From: Bordetella sp. BOR01
Lineage (GTDB): Bacteria > Pseudomonadota > Gammaproteobacteria > Burkholderiales > Burkholderiaceae_B
Direction of reading: 5' to 3'
Length of the DNA stretch: 64,000 nt
NCBI RefSeq assembly: GCF_019218885.1
Contig: NZ_JAHUWT010000003.1
Location: 124,001-188,000, forward strand
Numbering within the stretch: the stretch's first letter is position 1; each line of letters opens with the position of its first letter. This document shows positions 37,861 through 46,727 of this stretch, piece by piece. The notes under the pieces are model-generated. The model had not been told where the DNA came from. It was given only the letters and a program-made list of their open reading frames with translations, and searched no databases. The translations under genes were made by a program, and so were the position numbers.

Positions 37861-39198
37861 ATGCAACAGCTGGAAGCGCTGGCCCCGAACGGGCTGGCCA
37901 GCTTGGAGACCGCCACCTACCGCAGGGTGATGTGGCGGATTATCCCGCTCATGGTCGTCTGTTTTGTCTTTGGATATCTCGACCGCGTCAACATCAGCTT
38001 TGCAAAACTCCAGATGCAGGCTGATCTCGGATTTTCGGACGCGGCTTACGGACTTGGCGCCAGCATTTTCTTTGTGGGGTATTTCATATTCGAAATCCCC
38101 AGCAACCTGATCCTTTCCCGAATGGGAGCACGAAAATGGATTGCGCGCATCATGGTTTCATGGGGTCTCGCCTCTGCCGCCATGATGTTCGTCACCAACG
38201 AAACGTGGTTCTACATCCTGCGCTTCACGATTGGCGCGGCTGAAGCCGGTTTTCTTCCGGGCGCGATCCTGTATTTCACGTATTGGTTTCCTGCGCAACG
38301 GCGGGCGCGGATCACCGGCTACTTCATGACGTCGATTCCGCTTTCCGGTGTACTGGGTGGCCCGCTGGCCGGCCTCATCATGACCAACTTTGCTGGCCTC
38401 AACAGCTGGGCAGGTTGGCAATGGCTGTTTCTGATCGAAGGAGTGCTGACTGCCTTTGTGGGCATCGCGGTTCTGTTCTGCCTGACCGATAGGCCGTCCG
38501 AGGCGAAATGGCTGTCCCAAGACGAGAAGCGGCTGCTGCAAGACAACCTGGCCAGCGAGGCAAGCGAGGCGGGCAAAGCGACCGTGCACCAGTTCGGCCA
38601 GGCACTGCGCCAACCGGCCACCATTTTCCTGGCGATCGTCTACATGTTCATTCTGATGAGTCTCTATGGATTGACCTTCTGGATGCCGCAATTGATCAAG
38701 AACACGGGGATTGCCAGCAACGAAATCGTCGGCCTGCTGAGCGCTATCCCGTACGCGGCGGCCGGTATCGGGATGGTGTGGATTGGGCGTCGGTCCGACC
38801 GCACTGGAGAGCGCCGCTTGCATCTGGGTCTTGCCGTGCTGGCCGCGGGAATCGGGTATGTCATTTCCGCGGCATTCGGTACGCACACAGGCCTCGCGTT
38901 GGCGGCACTGACATTGGCCGCGGGAGGGATCATGGGTTGTCTGCCGGTATTCTGGACGCTTCCTCCCAAGTACTTCCGTGGAGCCGCTGCCGCCGGCGGC
39001 ATTGCTCTGGTCAATTCAGTAGGCAATCTGGGCGGCATCATCAGCCCTTACCTGGTGGGCAAGGTCAAAGACTTGACCGGCGACACGGCCCCCGGGCTTT
39101 ATGCGATAGCCGCAGTCACCATTCTGGCGGCGATGCTGATTCTCTTTGCATTACCGCGCACGCTGGCGGAACAGGATCGCGCGGCAACCGACGCATAA
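37861..39198 (+). CDS. MFS transporter, anion:cation symporter (ACS) family
   Basis: A 445-residue, twelve-segment permease with FGYLDRVNISFAKLQMQADL, the ACS family signature near the first helix, and EIPSNLILSRMGARKW between helices 2 and 3. Family members import organic acids such as tartrate, phthalate or hydroxyphenylacetate. AAGGAG lies before the ATG at 37861; an ATG at 37813 has no such site. As the last gene of the island operon it probably brings in the substrate of the linked oxidoreductases. Confidence 0.88.
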   Translation: MQQLEALAPNGLASLETATYRRVMWRIIPLMVVCFVFGYLDRVNISFAKLQMQADLGFSDAAYGLGASIFFVGYFIFEIPSNLILSRMGARKWIARIMVSWGLASAAMMFVTNETWFYILRFTIGAAEAGFLPGAILYFTYWFPAQRRARITGYFMTSIPLSGVLGGPLAGLIMTNFAGLNSWAGWQWLFLIEGVLTAFVGIAVLFCLTDRPSEAKWLSQDEKRLLQDNLASEASEAGKATVHQFGQALRQPATIFLAIVYMFILMSLYGLTFWMPQLIKNTGIASNEIVGLLSAIPYAAAGIGMVWIGRRSDRTGERRLHLGLAVLAAGIGYVISAAFGTHTGLALAALTLAAGGIMGCLPVFWTLPPKYFRGAAAAGGIALVNSVGNLGGIISPYLVGKVKDLTGDTAPGLYAIAAVTILAAMLILFALPRTLAEQDRAATDA

Positions 39199-39317
39199 GG
39201 CCGGCAAAGGATCGCACAAGCCGAAGACGGCCGGACCGCATAACGATGAAGATACAAGATGTCAGACATGCCCCGTCGCACTACCTTGGAGCCTGTACCG
39301 TGATTTGCGGGCTGTTG

Positions 39318-39413
39318 CCAGGGGTCAGGCTCCCGTCAGGGTGTCTGACACCGTACGATTGAGACAGCCTTGGCACACGATGGTGTCAGGCACCTGCGGA
39401 GCCTGACACCTGG
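39318..39413 (+). repeat. REP-like two-palindrome element, copy B
   Basis: About 96 bases: left palindrome GGTCAGGCTCC...GGTGTCTGACACC, linker with TTGAGACAGCCTTGGCACAC, and right palindrome GGTGTCAGGCACC...GGAGCCTGACACC. It is inverted relative to copies A and C and parallel to D. It lies between the MFS gene and argJ, next to the right hairpin element. Confidence 0.8.
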
Positions 39414-39446
39414 CGACCCCGGCACCTCGCTCTTGAGGGATTGCGA

Positions 39447-39575
39447 GCCTTGCCGTTGCGGGCGTGGGGCCGGGCGGGTTGACCGGCGGGGCAGCCTGCG
39501 TCAGCAGGCCGAGGGCGCCTGCATGCGCCCGAGCCCGACGGGCTTCGCCCGGCCCCACGCCCGCAACGGCAAGGC
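39447..39575 (+). repeat. Long hairpin element, right copy (30-base perfect stem)
   Basis: Two perfectly complementary 30-base arms (39447-39476 and 39546-39575, starting GCCTTGCCGTTGCGGGCG) enclose a 69-base loop. The loop core (39484-39540) is the inverted counterpart of the core at 32963-33018, differing by about one substitution and one inserted base. The arms differ from the left copy's arms, so stem pairing is kept while stem sequence is not. It is non-coding. Confidence 0.8.
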
Positions 39576-39657
39576 GCCCCCAGCACACAACAACAAGACA
39601 GCCCAGGCACACAAAACCAAGCACCCCACCCAGCAGTGGGATAATAAGAAGCTACAC

Positions 39658-39678
39658 AACCGCCCGCACGGCGGTTTT
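39658..39678 (+). terminator. Hairpin with T-run in the argJ leader
   Basis: AACCGCC (39658-39664), a 5-base loop and GGCGGTT (39670-39676) form a GC-rich stem followed by T residues at 39675-39678, as in an intrinsic terminator. It lies 30 bases upstream of the argJ ATG and shortly after a -10-like GATAAT at about 39639-39644. It may stop transcription from the island side or act as a leader hairpin for argJ. Confidence 0.5.
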
Positions 39679-39707
39679 CCCTTGCCCCCAGCCCCAGAGA
39701 CGAACTC

Positions 39708-40934
39708 ATGGCCGTTAACCTGCAGATCCCCTCCGAGTCCGACATTTTCCCCGTAGCCGGCGTTGAAATCGGCGTTACCGAAGCCGGTATCCGCAAGGCG
39801 GACCGACGCGACCTGACCGTATTCCACCTGGCGGCCGGCACCAATGTGTCGGGCGTATTCACCCGCAACCGCTTCCGCGCCGCGCCCGTGCAAGTCTGCG
39901 AGGCCCACCTGGCCGCCGGCGGCCCGATCCGTGCCCTGGTCATCAACACCGGCAACGCCAATGCCGGCACCGGCGCCGAAGGCCTGCAAAAAGCCCAGGA
40001 TACCTGCGCCGCCCTGGGCAAGCTGCTGGGCGTGCCGGCCCAGCAGATCCTGCCGTTTTCCACCGGCGTGATCCTCGAACCCCTGCCGCTGGACCGGCTG
40101 ACCGCCGCCCTGCCCGCCGCGCTGGCCAACCTGGGCCCCGACCAGTGGTTCAACGCATCCCACGGCATCATGACCACCGACACGCTGCCCAAGATCCATT
40201 CGCAGCGCGTGCAGATCGGCGGCAAGACGGTCACCTTCACCGGCATCAGCAAGGGCGCCGGCATGATCCGCCCCAATATGGCCACCATGCTCAGCTTCCT
40301 GGCCACCGATGCCGGCATCGCCCAGCCCGTGCTGCGCAAGCTGGCGCTGGAAATCGCCAACCGCTCGTTCAACCGCATCACGGTCGATGGCGACACCTCG
40401 ACCAACGACTCGTTCATCATCGCGGCCACCGGCCAGTCCGGCATCGACATCGCCTCGGAAGCCGATCCGCACTACGCCGCGGTGCGCGACGCGCTGGCGG
40501 CCGCCGCGCTCGACCTGGCCACGAAGATCGTGCGCGATGCCGAAGGCGCCACCAAGTTCATCACCATCCGCGTCGAAGACGCCCTGACCACCGAAGAGGC
40601 CCTGAAAGTAGCGTATTCGGTGGCGCACTCGCCGCTGGTCAAGACCGCGTTCTTCGCGTCCGATCCCAACCTGGGCCGCATCCTGGCCGCCATCGGCTAT
40701 GCCGGTATCGATGACCTGGATGTCTCCAAGCTGCGCCTGTGGCTCGACGACGTGCTGGTGGCGCGCGACGGCGGCCGCAACCCCGACTACCAGGAAGCCG
40801 ACGGCCAGCGCGTGATGCAACAAGCCGAGATCGTCATCCGCATCGCGCTGGCGCGCGGCCAGGCCAACGAAACGGTCTACACCTGCGACTTCTCGCACGA
40901 GTACGTCAGCATCAACGCCGACTACCGTTCCTGA
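39708..40934 (+). CDS. argJ: Bifunctional glutamate N-acetyltransferase/amino-acid acetyltransferase
   Basis: Transfers acetyl from N-acetylornithine to glutamate in the cyclic arginine pathway. The 408-residue precursor self-cleaves before the Thr of [18 protein letters not shown] (about residues 184-201), giving alpha and beta chains. Other blocks are [25 protein letters not shown] and [10 protein letters not shown]. The start is ATG at 39708. It stands just outside the right edge of the accessory segment, with G+C back to the chromosomal level. Confidence 0.95.
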   Translation: MAVNLQIPSESDIFPVAGVEIGVTEAGIRKADRRDLTVFHLAAGTNVSGVFTRNRFRAAPVQVCEAHLAAGGPIRALVINTGNANAGTGAEGLQKAQDTCAALGKLLGVPAQQILPFSTGVILEPLPLDRLTAALPAALANLGPDQWFNASHGIMTTDTLPKIHSQRVQIGGKTVTFTGISKGAGMIRPNMATMLSFLATDAGIAQPVLRKLALEIANRSFNRITVDGDTSTNDSFIIAATGQSGIDIASEADPHYAAVRDALAAAALDLATKIVRDAEGATKFITIRVEDALTTEEALKVAYSVAHSPLVKTAFFASDPNLGRILAAIGYAGIDDLDVSKLRLWLDDVLVARDGGRNPDYQEADGQRVMQQAEIVIRIALARGQANETVYTCDFSHEYVSINADYRS

Positions 40935-40957
40935 ACCCACCGCATCCGGAAACCGAC

Positions 40958-41824
40958 GTGACTTCTCCCGATTTTTCCGTCCTGATCGAACGCGCCGAAC
41001 GCGTGCTGGCGCAACTGGAAGCCTGGCTGCCGGCCGCGCCGCCCGATGTCGACTGGTCAGCCCATGCCTACCGCTGGCGCAAGCGCGGCGCGCGCGGCTG
41101 GCTGGACACCGTGCGCCACGTGGCCCGCATCGACCTGGCCGACCTGCAGCACATCGAGCGCCAGAAAGGCGTCATCGACCGCAACACGCGCCAGTTCCTG
41201 CAAAACAAGCCCGCCAACAACGTGCTGATGACCGGCGCGCGCGGCACCGGCAAGAGCTCGCTGGTCAAGGCCATGCTGGCCGCCTATGGCGACCAGGGCC
41301 TGCGGCTGATCGAAGTCGACAAGTCCGACCTGAGCGACCTGCCCGACATCGTCGAACTGGTGGCCACGCGGCCCGAACGCTACATCGTGTTCTGCGACGA
41401 CCTGTCATTCGAAGAAGGCGAAGCCGGCTACAAGGCGCTGAAATCAGTGCTGGACGGCTCGGTATCGGCCTCGGGCGACAACGTCCTGATCTACGCCACC
41501 TCGAACCGGCGCCACCTGATGCCGGAATACATGAGCGAGAACCTGCAGGCCAAGCACCAGCCCGACGGCGAGATCCACCCAGGCGAAACGGTCGAAGAAA
41601 AAATCTCGCTGTCCGAACGGTTTGGCCTGTGGCTGTCGTTCCATCCGTTCAAGCAGGACGACTACCTGGACATCGTGCATCACTGGCTGCGCGAACTGGA
41701 CTGCCCGGCCGACCAGATCGAAGCCTGCCGCGCCGAGGCCTTGCAATGGGCGCTGGAACGCGGCTCGCGCTCGGGCCGCGTGGCCTACCAGTTTGCCCGC
41801 GACTGGGCCGCGCGCCATGTCTGA
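40958..41824 (+). CDS. DUF815 family AAA+ ATPase
   Basis: A 288-residue P-loop ATPase. Walker A is LMTGARGTGKSSLVKAML and a Walker B-like block reads YIVFCDDLSFEEGE, followed by the sensor region VLIYATSNRRHLMPEYMSEN. The family is widespread in proteobacteria without a settled function. The start is GTG at 40958, 23 bases after argJ. Its last 8 bases overlap the Nudix gene, so the two are coupled. Confidence 0.88.
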   Translation: MTSPDFSVLIERAERVLAQLEAWLPAAPPDVDWSAHAYRWRKRGARGWLDTVRHVARIDLADLQHIERQKGVIDRNTRQFLQNKPANNVLMTGARGTGKSSLVKAMLAAYGDQGLRLIEVDKSDLSDLPDIVELVATRPERYIVFCDDLSFEEGEAGYKALKSVLDGSVSASGDNVLIYATSNRRHLMPEYMSENLQAKHQPDGEIHPGETVEEKISLSERFGLWLSFHPFKQDDYLDIVHHWLRELDCPADQIEACRAEALQWALERGSRSGRVAYQFARDWAARHV

Positions 41825-42779
41825 GCGCATCGTCGACGTTGCCGCCGGCCTGATCCTGCGCGCCGACGGCCAGTTACTGCTGGGCCAGCGCCCCGAGGGC
41901 AAGCCCTGGGCCGGCTGGTGGGAACTGCCCGGCGGCAAGCTCGAGCCCGGCGAAACCGTACTGCAGGCCCTGGCGCGCGAACTGCGCGAAGAGATCGGCA
42001 TCGAGGTCACCCAGGCCGTGCCCTGGGTCACGTATGTGCATGCCTATCCGCACACCACGGTGCGGCTGGCGTTCTGCCAGGTGACCGGCTGGCAGGGCGA
42101 ACCGCGCGGGCTGGAAAACCAGCGGCTGCAATGGGTCGACCCGGCCCACGCCGACCAGGTGGGCGACCTGCTGCCCGCCACGCTGCCGCCGCTGCGCTGG
42201 CTGCAGCTGCCCACGTCTTACGGCATTTCCGCCATCGGCGGCCGCGCCGGCCTGCCTGCTTTCCTGGAACGCCTGGACCGCGCGCTGGCGCGCGGGCTGA
42301 AACTGGTGCAGCTGCGCGAACCCGACTGGCCCGATGGCCCGGGCGCCCTTTCGCTACGCGATGTCATGCAGGCGGTCCTGAAGCAATGCCACGCCGCCGG
42401 GGCCCGGCTGCTGGTCAACAGCGCCCACCCCGCCGCCTGGTGGCGCCAGGCCGACGGCGTGCATCTGCGCTGGGCCGATGCGGCGCTGCTGCAGGCGCGG
42501 CCCGAACTGCCGCCCGGCGCGCTGGTGGGGGTCTCGGCCCACGACAACGCCCAGATCGTGCACGCGCGCGACCTCGGCGCCGACTTCGCGGTGCTGGGTC
42601 CGGTGCTGGAAACCCCCTCGCATCCCGGCCAGCCCGCCATGGGGTGGCCGGGCTTCGTAAAGGGCAATCGCGATGCCGGGCTGCCGGTGTATGCCTTGGG
42701 CGGGCAGTCGGCCGATACCCTGGCCGATGCCCGCCGGCATGGGGCGCACGGAGTCGCCGGGATACGAGGGCTTATCTAG
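41817..42779 (+). CDS. Nudix hydrolase fused to a thiamine-phosphate-synthase-like domain
   Basis: A 320-residue two-domain protein. Residues 1-130 are a MutT-type Nudix domain with the complete box GGKLEPGETVLQALARELRE followed by EIGIE, preceded by AGWWELPGG. It would hydrolyse oxidised or other nucleoside triphosphates. Residues of about 140-320 form a ThiE/TenI-like TIM barrel (LKLVQLREPDWPDG, ARLLVNSAHPAAWWRQADGV, DFAVLGPVLETPSHPG). This fusion is known in many beta- and gammaproteobacteria. The stop codon overlaps the stop of the convergent metallophosphoesterase (shared CTAG). Confidence 0.9.
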   Translation: MSERIVDVAAGLILRADGQLLLGQRPEGKPWAGWWELPGGKLEPGETVLQALARELREEIGIEVTQAVPWVTYVHAYPHTTVRLAFCQVTGWQGEPRGLENQRLQWVDPAHADQVGDLLPATLPPLRWLQLPTSYGISAIGGRAGLPAFLERLDRALARGLKLVQLREPDWPDGPGALSLRDVMQAVLKQCHAAGARLLVNSAHPAAWWRQADGVHLRWADAALLQARPELPPGALVGVSAHDNAQIVHARDLGADFAVLGPVLETPSHPGQPAMGWPGFVKGNRDAGLPVYALGGQSADTLADARRHGAHGVAGIRGLI

Positions 42780-44734
42780 TCCTGGGCAATGATGGCGAAC
42801 CGGCCGTCCTCTTTCAGGCGGGCCCAGTAGGCCTTGCGTTCCGGGTCGTACCCCACCAGGGTGCCGCTGGCGCAAGAGCCGGCAACATCGAACGGCATGC
42901 CGTCCAGGTAGGCCGGCTGGTATCGCTGCCGGCTGACGCAGCCGGCGGCCGCCAGGGCGACCCAATGCCCGCCGTCCCAACGCGCCAGCACGCTGCCGGC
43001 GCTGGCATCTTGCGGCATGGCGAATTCCAGCACATAGGCGTGGCCGCTATCGGCGCCGGATGTCAGTTCCCAGTCGCGCGTGGCTTGCGCCGGCAGCGCA
43101 TAAGGAGCCTTGCCCTGTTCCGAGCCGTCGCCGTAGCTGCCGGCCAGGCCGGCGTCGGCGGCGATGTCTTTCAGCCGGCCGTAGGGGTCGGTATAAATGC
43201 CGGTCTGGCCGCTGATGCCGGACACGTCCAGCACGTCGGACAAGGTATCTGCCGAGCGCGGCGTCCATGACAGCGACACCAGCTTGCTCAAGTCGATGGT
43301 GGTCTCGCGAATCTCGACTTCTTCGTCGGGTGTGCCTTCATTGACCACGCGGGCCCGCTGGCTGTTGTTCAGGTTGGGGCGCCAGCTTTCGTCGCGAATG
43401 AACATGTAGCGGTACATCAGCGATTCGAGTTCGCGATTGGTGCTGGCGAAGGTCACGCCCGGTTCTACCGCCATGCCGCGGGTGCGGGTGTCATAGCGGT
43501 TGAAGACCTCATTGCGGCCGTCCAGAATGCGGGCGCTCTGGCCGCCGGGCGCGCCGCAGGCGCTGGTCCGGTAGCCGGGATCGTAGACGTTGTAGTTCTG
43601 GATGCCCGCCGGGATGCTGGCGGCATACACGATCTTGTCGCAGCGCACGGCGGTACGGGCAAAGCGGTCGAACAGCCGCCACTGCGGGTCGGCAAGCTCT
43701 TTGGGCCCGTCATCGTTGGCGAACACGGTGTGGGCAACGTAATACGCCTGATAGTCCACGGCGTCGCCCTGGAAATTGAATATGGACACGTTGGTATCGA
43801 TGCTGCCGGTGGCATCGCCAGCCACTTTCAGCATCACGATGTTCTGCACTTGTTCGTGCTCGCCGTAGCGATTCTCGTAGCCCTTGTAGGCGGCGCTGCC
43901 GGCGACGATCTGCATGAACGGGCGCTGCGTCGCGTCGCGGATCAGGCTGCGCGCGTACATGTGCTCGTGGCCCGCCACATAAATGACGTCGTTCGCGGCG
44001 AACAGGGTACGGTAGTCGTCATAGACATCGCGGAAAGCCACGTCCGAGGGCTCGGACAGGTAGCCTTCCAGGATCTTCTCGCGCAGCATGCCGTAGCGGT
44101 TGCCGACCAGCGAGTTGTGCGTCATCAGGATGATGTGGTCGACCTCATCGCGATGCTGGGCGATTTGCCCGGCCACGAAGTCGTAGGCGAACGGCAGCCA
44201 GTCGTACGAGATGTTGATGAACAGCACATTCTCGCGCACCAGGGCGTAGTTCTTGTACTTCGAGCCGGCCATGTGCTGCGCGTCGGCCGGGATCAGGTCG
44301 CTGACGGTATCGAAGTAGTCCTGGTCCATGCCCTTGTTGTCGTGGTTGCCCATGATGGGCAGCAAGGTCATGCGGCCGGTGTAGTCGGCCGCGATGGCGC
44401 GCCATTGTGCGTACTCGCCAGGGGTGCCGTTTTCGGTCAGGTCGCCGGCCATCAGCACGATGTCCACGTCCTGCTCGGCCAGCTTGTCCAGCGCGGCGCG
44501 CATCGGGTGTTCGGCCACCCCGGAATCGCTGCCCTGCGTGTCGGGCAGCACGCCGACACGCAGCGGCTTCCTGGTTTCCGGTTCCGGCGCGGGCCCGGGC
44601 TCGGAAGTGCCCGGGTCCACCGCCTGATCATCGTCGTCGCTGGAACTGCTTCCGCATCCGGTCAATGCGAACAATGCGCAGGCAACGGCGCCCATGCGCT
44701 TACGGTGCTGCAGACTGCCAAACAAGTGGTACAT
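42776..44734 (-). CDS. Calcineurin-like metallophosphoesterase lipoprotein
   Basis: A 652-residue exported protein. A lipoprotein signal ends in LFALTGCGSSSSDDDD and is followed by a Pro/Glu-rich linker. The phosphoesterase blocks are LRVGVLPDTQGS, VLMAGDLTENGTPGEY, LPIMGNHDNKGM, HIILMTHNSLVG and VAGHEHMYAR. About 350 further residues at the C-terminus are not recognised. ATG at 44734 behind GAGGGG gives a proper lipoprotein signal; longer frames were rejected. Its substrate is unknown. The next gene upstream on the same strand is another exported phosphoesterase. Confidence 0.85.
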   Translation of the reverse strand: MYHLFGSLQHRKRMGAVACALFALTGCGSSSSDDDDQAVDPGTSEPGPAPEPETRKPLRVGVLPDTQGSDSGVAEHPMRAALDKLAEQDVDIVLMAGDLTENGTPGEYAQWRAIAADYTGRMTLLPIMGNHDNKGMDQDYFDTVSDLIPADAQHMAGSKYKNYALVRENVLFINISYDWLPFAYDFVAGQIAQHRDEVDHIILMTHNSLVGNRYGMLREKILEGYLSEPSDVAFRDVYDDYRTLFAANDVIYVAGHEHMYARSLIRDATQRPFMQIVAGSAAYKGYENRYGEHEQVQNIVMLKVAGDATGSIDTNVSIFNFQGDAVDYQAYYVAHTVFANDDGPKELADPQWRLFDRFARTAVRCDKIVYAASIPAGIQNYNVYDPGYRTSACGAPGGQSARILDGRNEVFNRYDTRTRGMAVEPGVTFASTNRELESLMYRYMFIRDESWRPNLNNSQRARVVNEGTPDEEVEIRETTIDLSKLVSLSWTPRSADTLSDVLDVSGISGQTGIYTDPYGRLKDIAADAGLAGSYGDGSEQGKAPYALPAQATRDWELTSGADSGHAYVLEFAMPQDASAGSVLARWDGGHWVALAAAGCVSRQRYQPAYLDGMPFDVAGSCASGTLVGYDPERKAYWARLKEDGRFAIIAQD

Positions 44735-44838
44735 GTCAGCCCCTCGGCAAGAAAGCGAGAAGCATAGAAACACGACGTTACGCACCCATGACTCGGCGCC
44801 GGCCGCGGGCGCCCATGGCACTACCGCAAGGGTGTCTT

Positions 44839-44933
44839 CCAGGTGTCAGGCTCCGCAGGTGCCTGACACCATGGTATGCCGAGACTGTCTCAATAGTATG
44901 GTGTCAGGCCCCCTGCGGGAGCCTGACACCTGG
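44839..44933 (-). repeat. REP-like two-palindrome element, copy C
   Basis: About 95 bases: CCAGGTGTCAGGCTCCGCAG...GGTGCCTGACACC, the linker GAGACTGTCTCAATAG, then GGTGTCAGGCCCC...GGAGCCTGACACCTGG. It is in the same orientation as A and opposite to B and D. It lies between the two exported phosphoesterase genes, both on the minus strand. Confidence 0.82.
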
Positions 44934-44999
44934 AACATCGCAAGCCCGCGCGGCCGCCTTACCGCCTGTTCATGACAGGCCTGCGAGCGCTTGCCGGTC

Positions 45000-46727
45000 T
45001 CAGGCGCCGAAGCTCAGGGCGTTGGTCAGGTCGCCCATCGGTTTCTGCCCCCGCGCCGTCATCTCGTCGTCACGGACCTTCAGGCCTTCCAGCATGGGCA
45101 GGTCGAACAAGCGGGTGGCCAGGCGCAGGATCGAACCGGTGTCGTACACGGTGTGGTCCACGGTGCCCTTCTTGGCAAAAGGCGAGATCACCAACGCGGG
45201 GATGCGCGAGCCCGGACCCCAGCGGTCGCCCTGCGGCGGGGCCACATGGTCCCACCAACCGCCGTTCTCGTCCACCGTCACCACCACCACCATGTTGTTC
45301 CACTGCGGGCTGTTGCGCAGGCTGTCGATGATGTGGGCGATATGGCGGTCGCCGGATTCCACATCGGCGTAGCCGGCATGCATGTTCAGGTTGCCCTGCG
45401 GCTTGTAGAACGTCAGCGGCGGCAGCTTGCCGGCCTCGGCATCGGCCAGAAACTTGTTGGTGACCGCGATATCGCCCAGCCCGCCGTCGCGCAGGTGCGC
45501 GGTGCGCGCCTCGGTCCCGGGGCCGGTGGTCTCGAAGTAATTGAACGGCTGGTGGTGGGCCTGGAAGTTGGGCGATGCCGGAAAGCCCGTGCTCGCAGTG
45601 GAGTCGATGGCGGCCTGCCAGCCGCCTGCGTACCAGGCCCAGTCCAGGCCCTTGGCGGTCATCAGGCTGCCGATATTGTCGTGGGTCTGCGGCACCATGG
45701 TCTGCGGGCTGGCCGGATCGGCATGGGTGGGGTCGGTCGCGTCGCGGCTGAACGACGGCCAGTACGGCGGCGCCATGGTGTTCACGCCGTAGCCGTCGGG
45801 CGTCAGCGCGCTGGCGCCGAATTGCGGAATGCCGGTCATGGCGCTGGCCGGCGACGTATCCTTGGGCTGCAGGCGCGGGTCGGTCGGGTCGTCGCTCTGC
45901 AATTGCGCGATCTGCGTCTTGGCCACCGAATCCGCCGCATTCGGGTAGAACGGCGGACGGCCGCTGACCAGGTACTGGTGGTTCAGGAACGAGCCCCCGA
46001 AGGCGCCCTGGAAGAAGTTGTCGCACAGCACGAATTCCTGGGCCAGCTTCCACAGACGCAGGTTGTAGGCCGAGTCGCTGTAGTAGCCCATCACCAGCCC
46101 GCCCGAGTCGGCCCACGCGGCAAAGCGGTCGTTCTTGCCGCCGTTGATCTGCATCTGGTTCTGGTAGAACACGTGCCACAGGTCGCGCGTGACCACGCCT
46201 TGCGGCAAGGGCTCGCCCTGCGGGCCGCGCAGCGCGAACGGCGCGTTGGGCAGGTTGTTCATGTAGGCGGCCGCCTGGTCCACCTGGTAGGCGATGTGGT
46301 TGGCGGTCTGCGCCTGCGGCACCATGCCGTTCCACACGGGCGGCAACACCGCCAGCGGCGTGCCGTCGCGGTCGTATTGCGTATAGTCGGCCGCGGCCAG
46401 CGTGGACAACGGCTTTTCCACGCCGGGGAAGTTGGCGAACAGATTGTTGAAGCTGCGGTTCTCGGCAAAGATGACGACCATCGTCTTCACGTTCTCGCGC
46501 AGTTGAGCGGTGATGTCCGGCGGCGTGGACGGCGGGGTAGACGAATCGTCATCATCGTCGTCGTTGCTGGAACAACCGGCCAGGGCGCCCATCGTGGCGG
46601 CGCTGGCGCCCAGCGCGGCAATTCCGGTCAGGAAGCCGCGGCGGGCGGGCCGCGCCGGCTTCTGCTCTTGCGCTTTGTTATCTGAATTACCGGGCACGGC
46701 GCCGGCATCGTGTTCTTCATTGGACAT
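45000..46727 (-). CDS. Secreted acid phosphatase/phospholipase C-type phosphoesterase lipoprotein
   Basis: A 575-residue alkaline-phosphatase-superfamily enzyme of the AcpA/PLC type. The N-terminus has a twin-arginine-like RRGFLTGIAALGASAATMG ending in the lipobox ALAGC, then an acidic SSNDDDDDD linker. Catalytic blocks are VVIFAENRSFNNLFANFPGV at the start of the domain and VTVDENGGWWDHVAPPQG near the end. ATG at 46727 follows AAGG. It probably releases phosphate or cleaves phosphodiesters outside the cytoplasm; the true substrate is not clear from sequence. Confidence 0.85.
   Translation of the reverse strand: MSNEEHDAGAVPGNSDNKAQEQKPARPARRGFLTGIAALGASAATMGALAGCSSNDDDDDDSSTPPSTPPDITAQLRENVKTMVVIFAENRSFNNLFANFPGVEKPLSTLAAADYTQYDRDGTPLAVLPPVWNGMVPQAQTANHIAYQVDQAAAYMNNLPNAPFALRGPQGEPLPQGVVTRDLWHVFYQNQMQINGGKNDRFAAWADSGGLVMGYYSDSAYNLRLWKLAQEFVLCDNFFQGAFGGSFLNHQYLVSGRPPFYPNAADSVAKTQIAQLQSDDPTDPRLQPKDTSPASAMTGIPQFGASALTPDGYGVNTMAPPYWPSFSRDATDPTHADPASPQTMVPQTHDNIGSLMTAKGLDWAWYAGGWQAAIDSTASTGFPASPNFQAHHQPFNYFETTGPGTEARTAHLRDGGLGDIAVTNKFLADAEAGKLPPLTFYKPQGNLNMHAGYADVESGDRHIAHIIDSLRNSPQWNNMVVVVTVDENGGWWDHVAPPQGDRWGPGSRIPALVISPFAKKGTVDHTVYDTGSILRLATRLFDLPMLEGLKVRDDEMTARGQKPMGDLTNALSFGA

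Larger units (their letters stand above)
33250..39317. other. Low-G+C accessory segment bounded by inverted composite repeats
   Basis: From about 33.25 to 39.3 kb the DNA is visibly poorer in G+C and uses more A/T-ending codons than both sides. It carries epoxide hydrolase, LysR, cupin, ABM-domain, aldo/keto reductase and MFS genes. The left boundary is hairpin element then REP-like element then marR relic; the right boundary is REP-like element then hairpin element, in mirror order. No integrase, transposase or tRNA is present. The composition and boundaries suggest horizontal acquisition; the mechanism is unknown. Confidence 0.65.
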
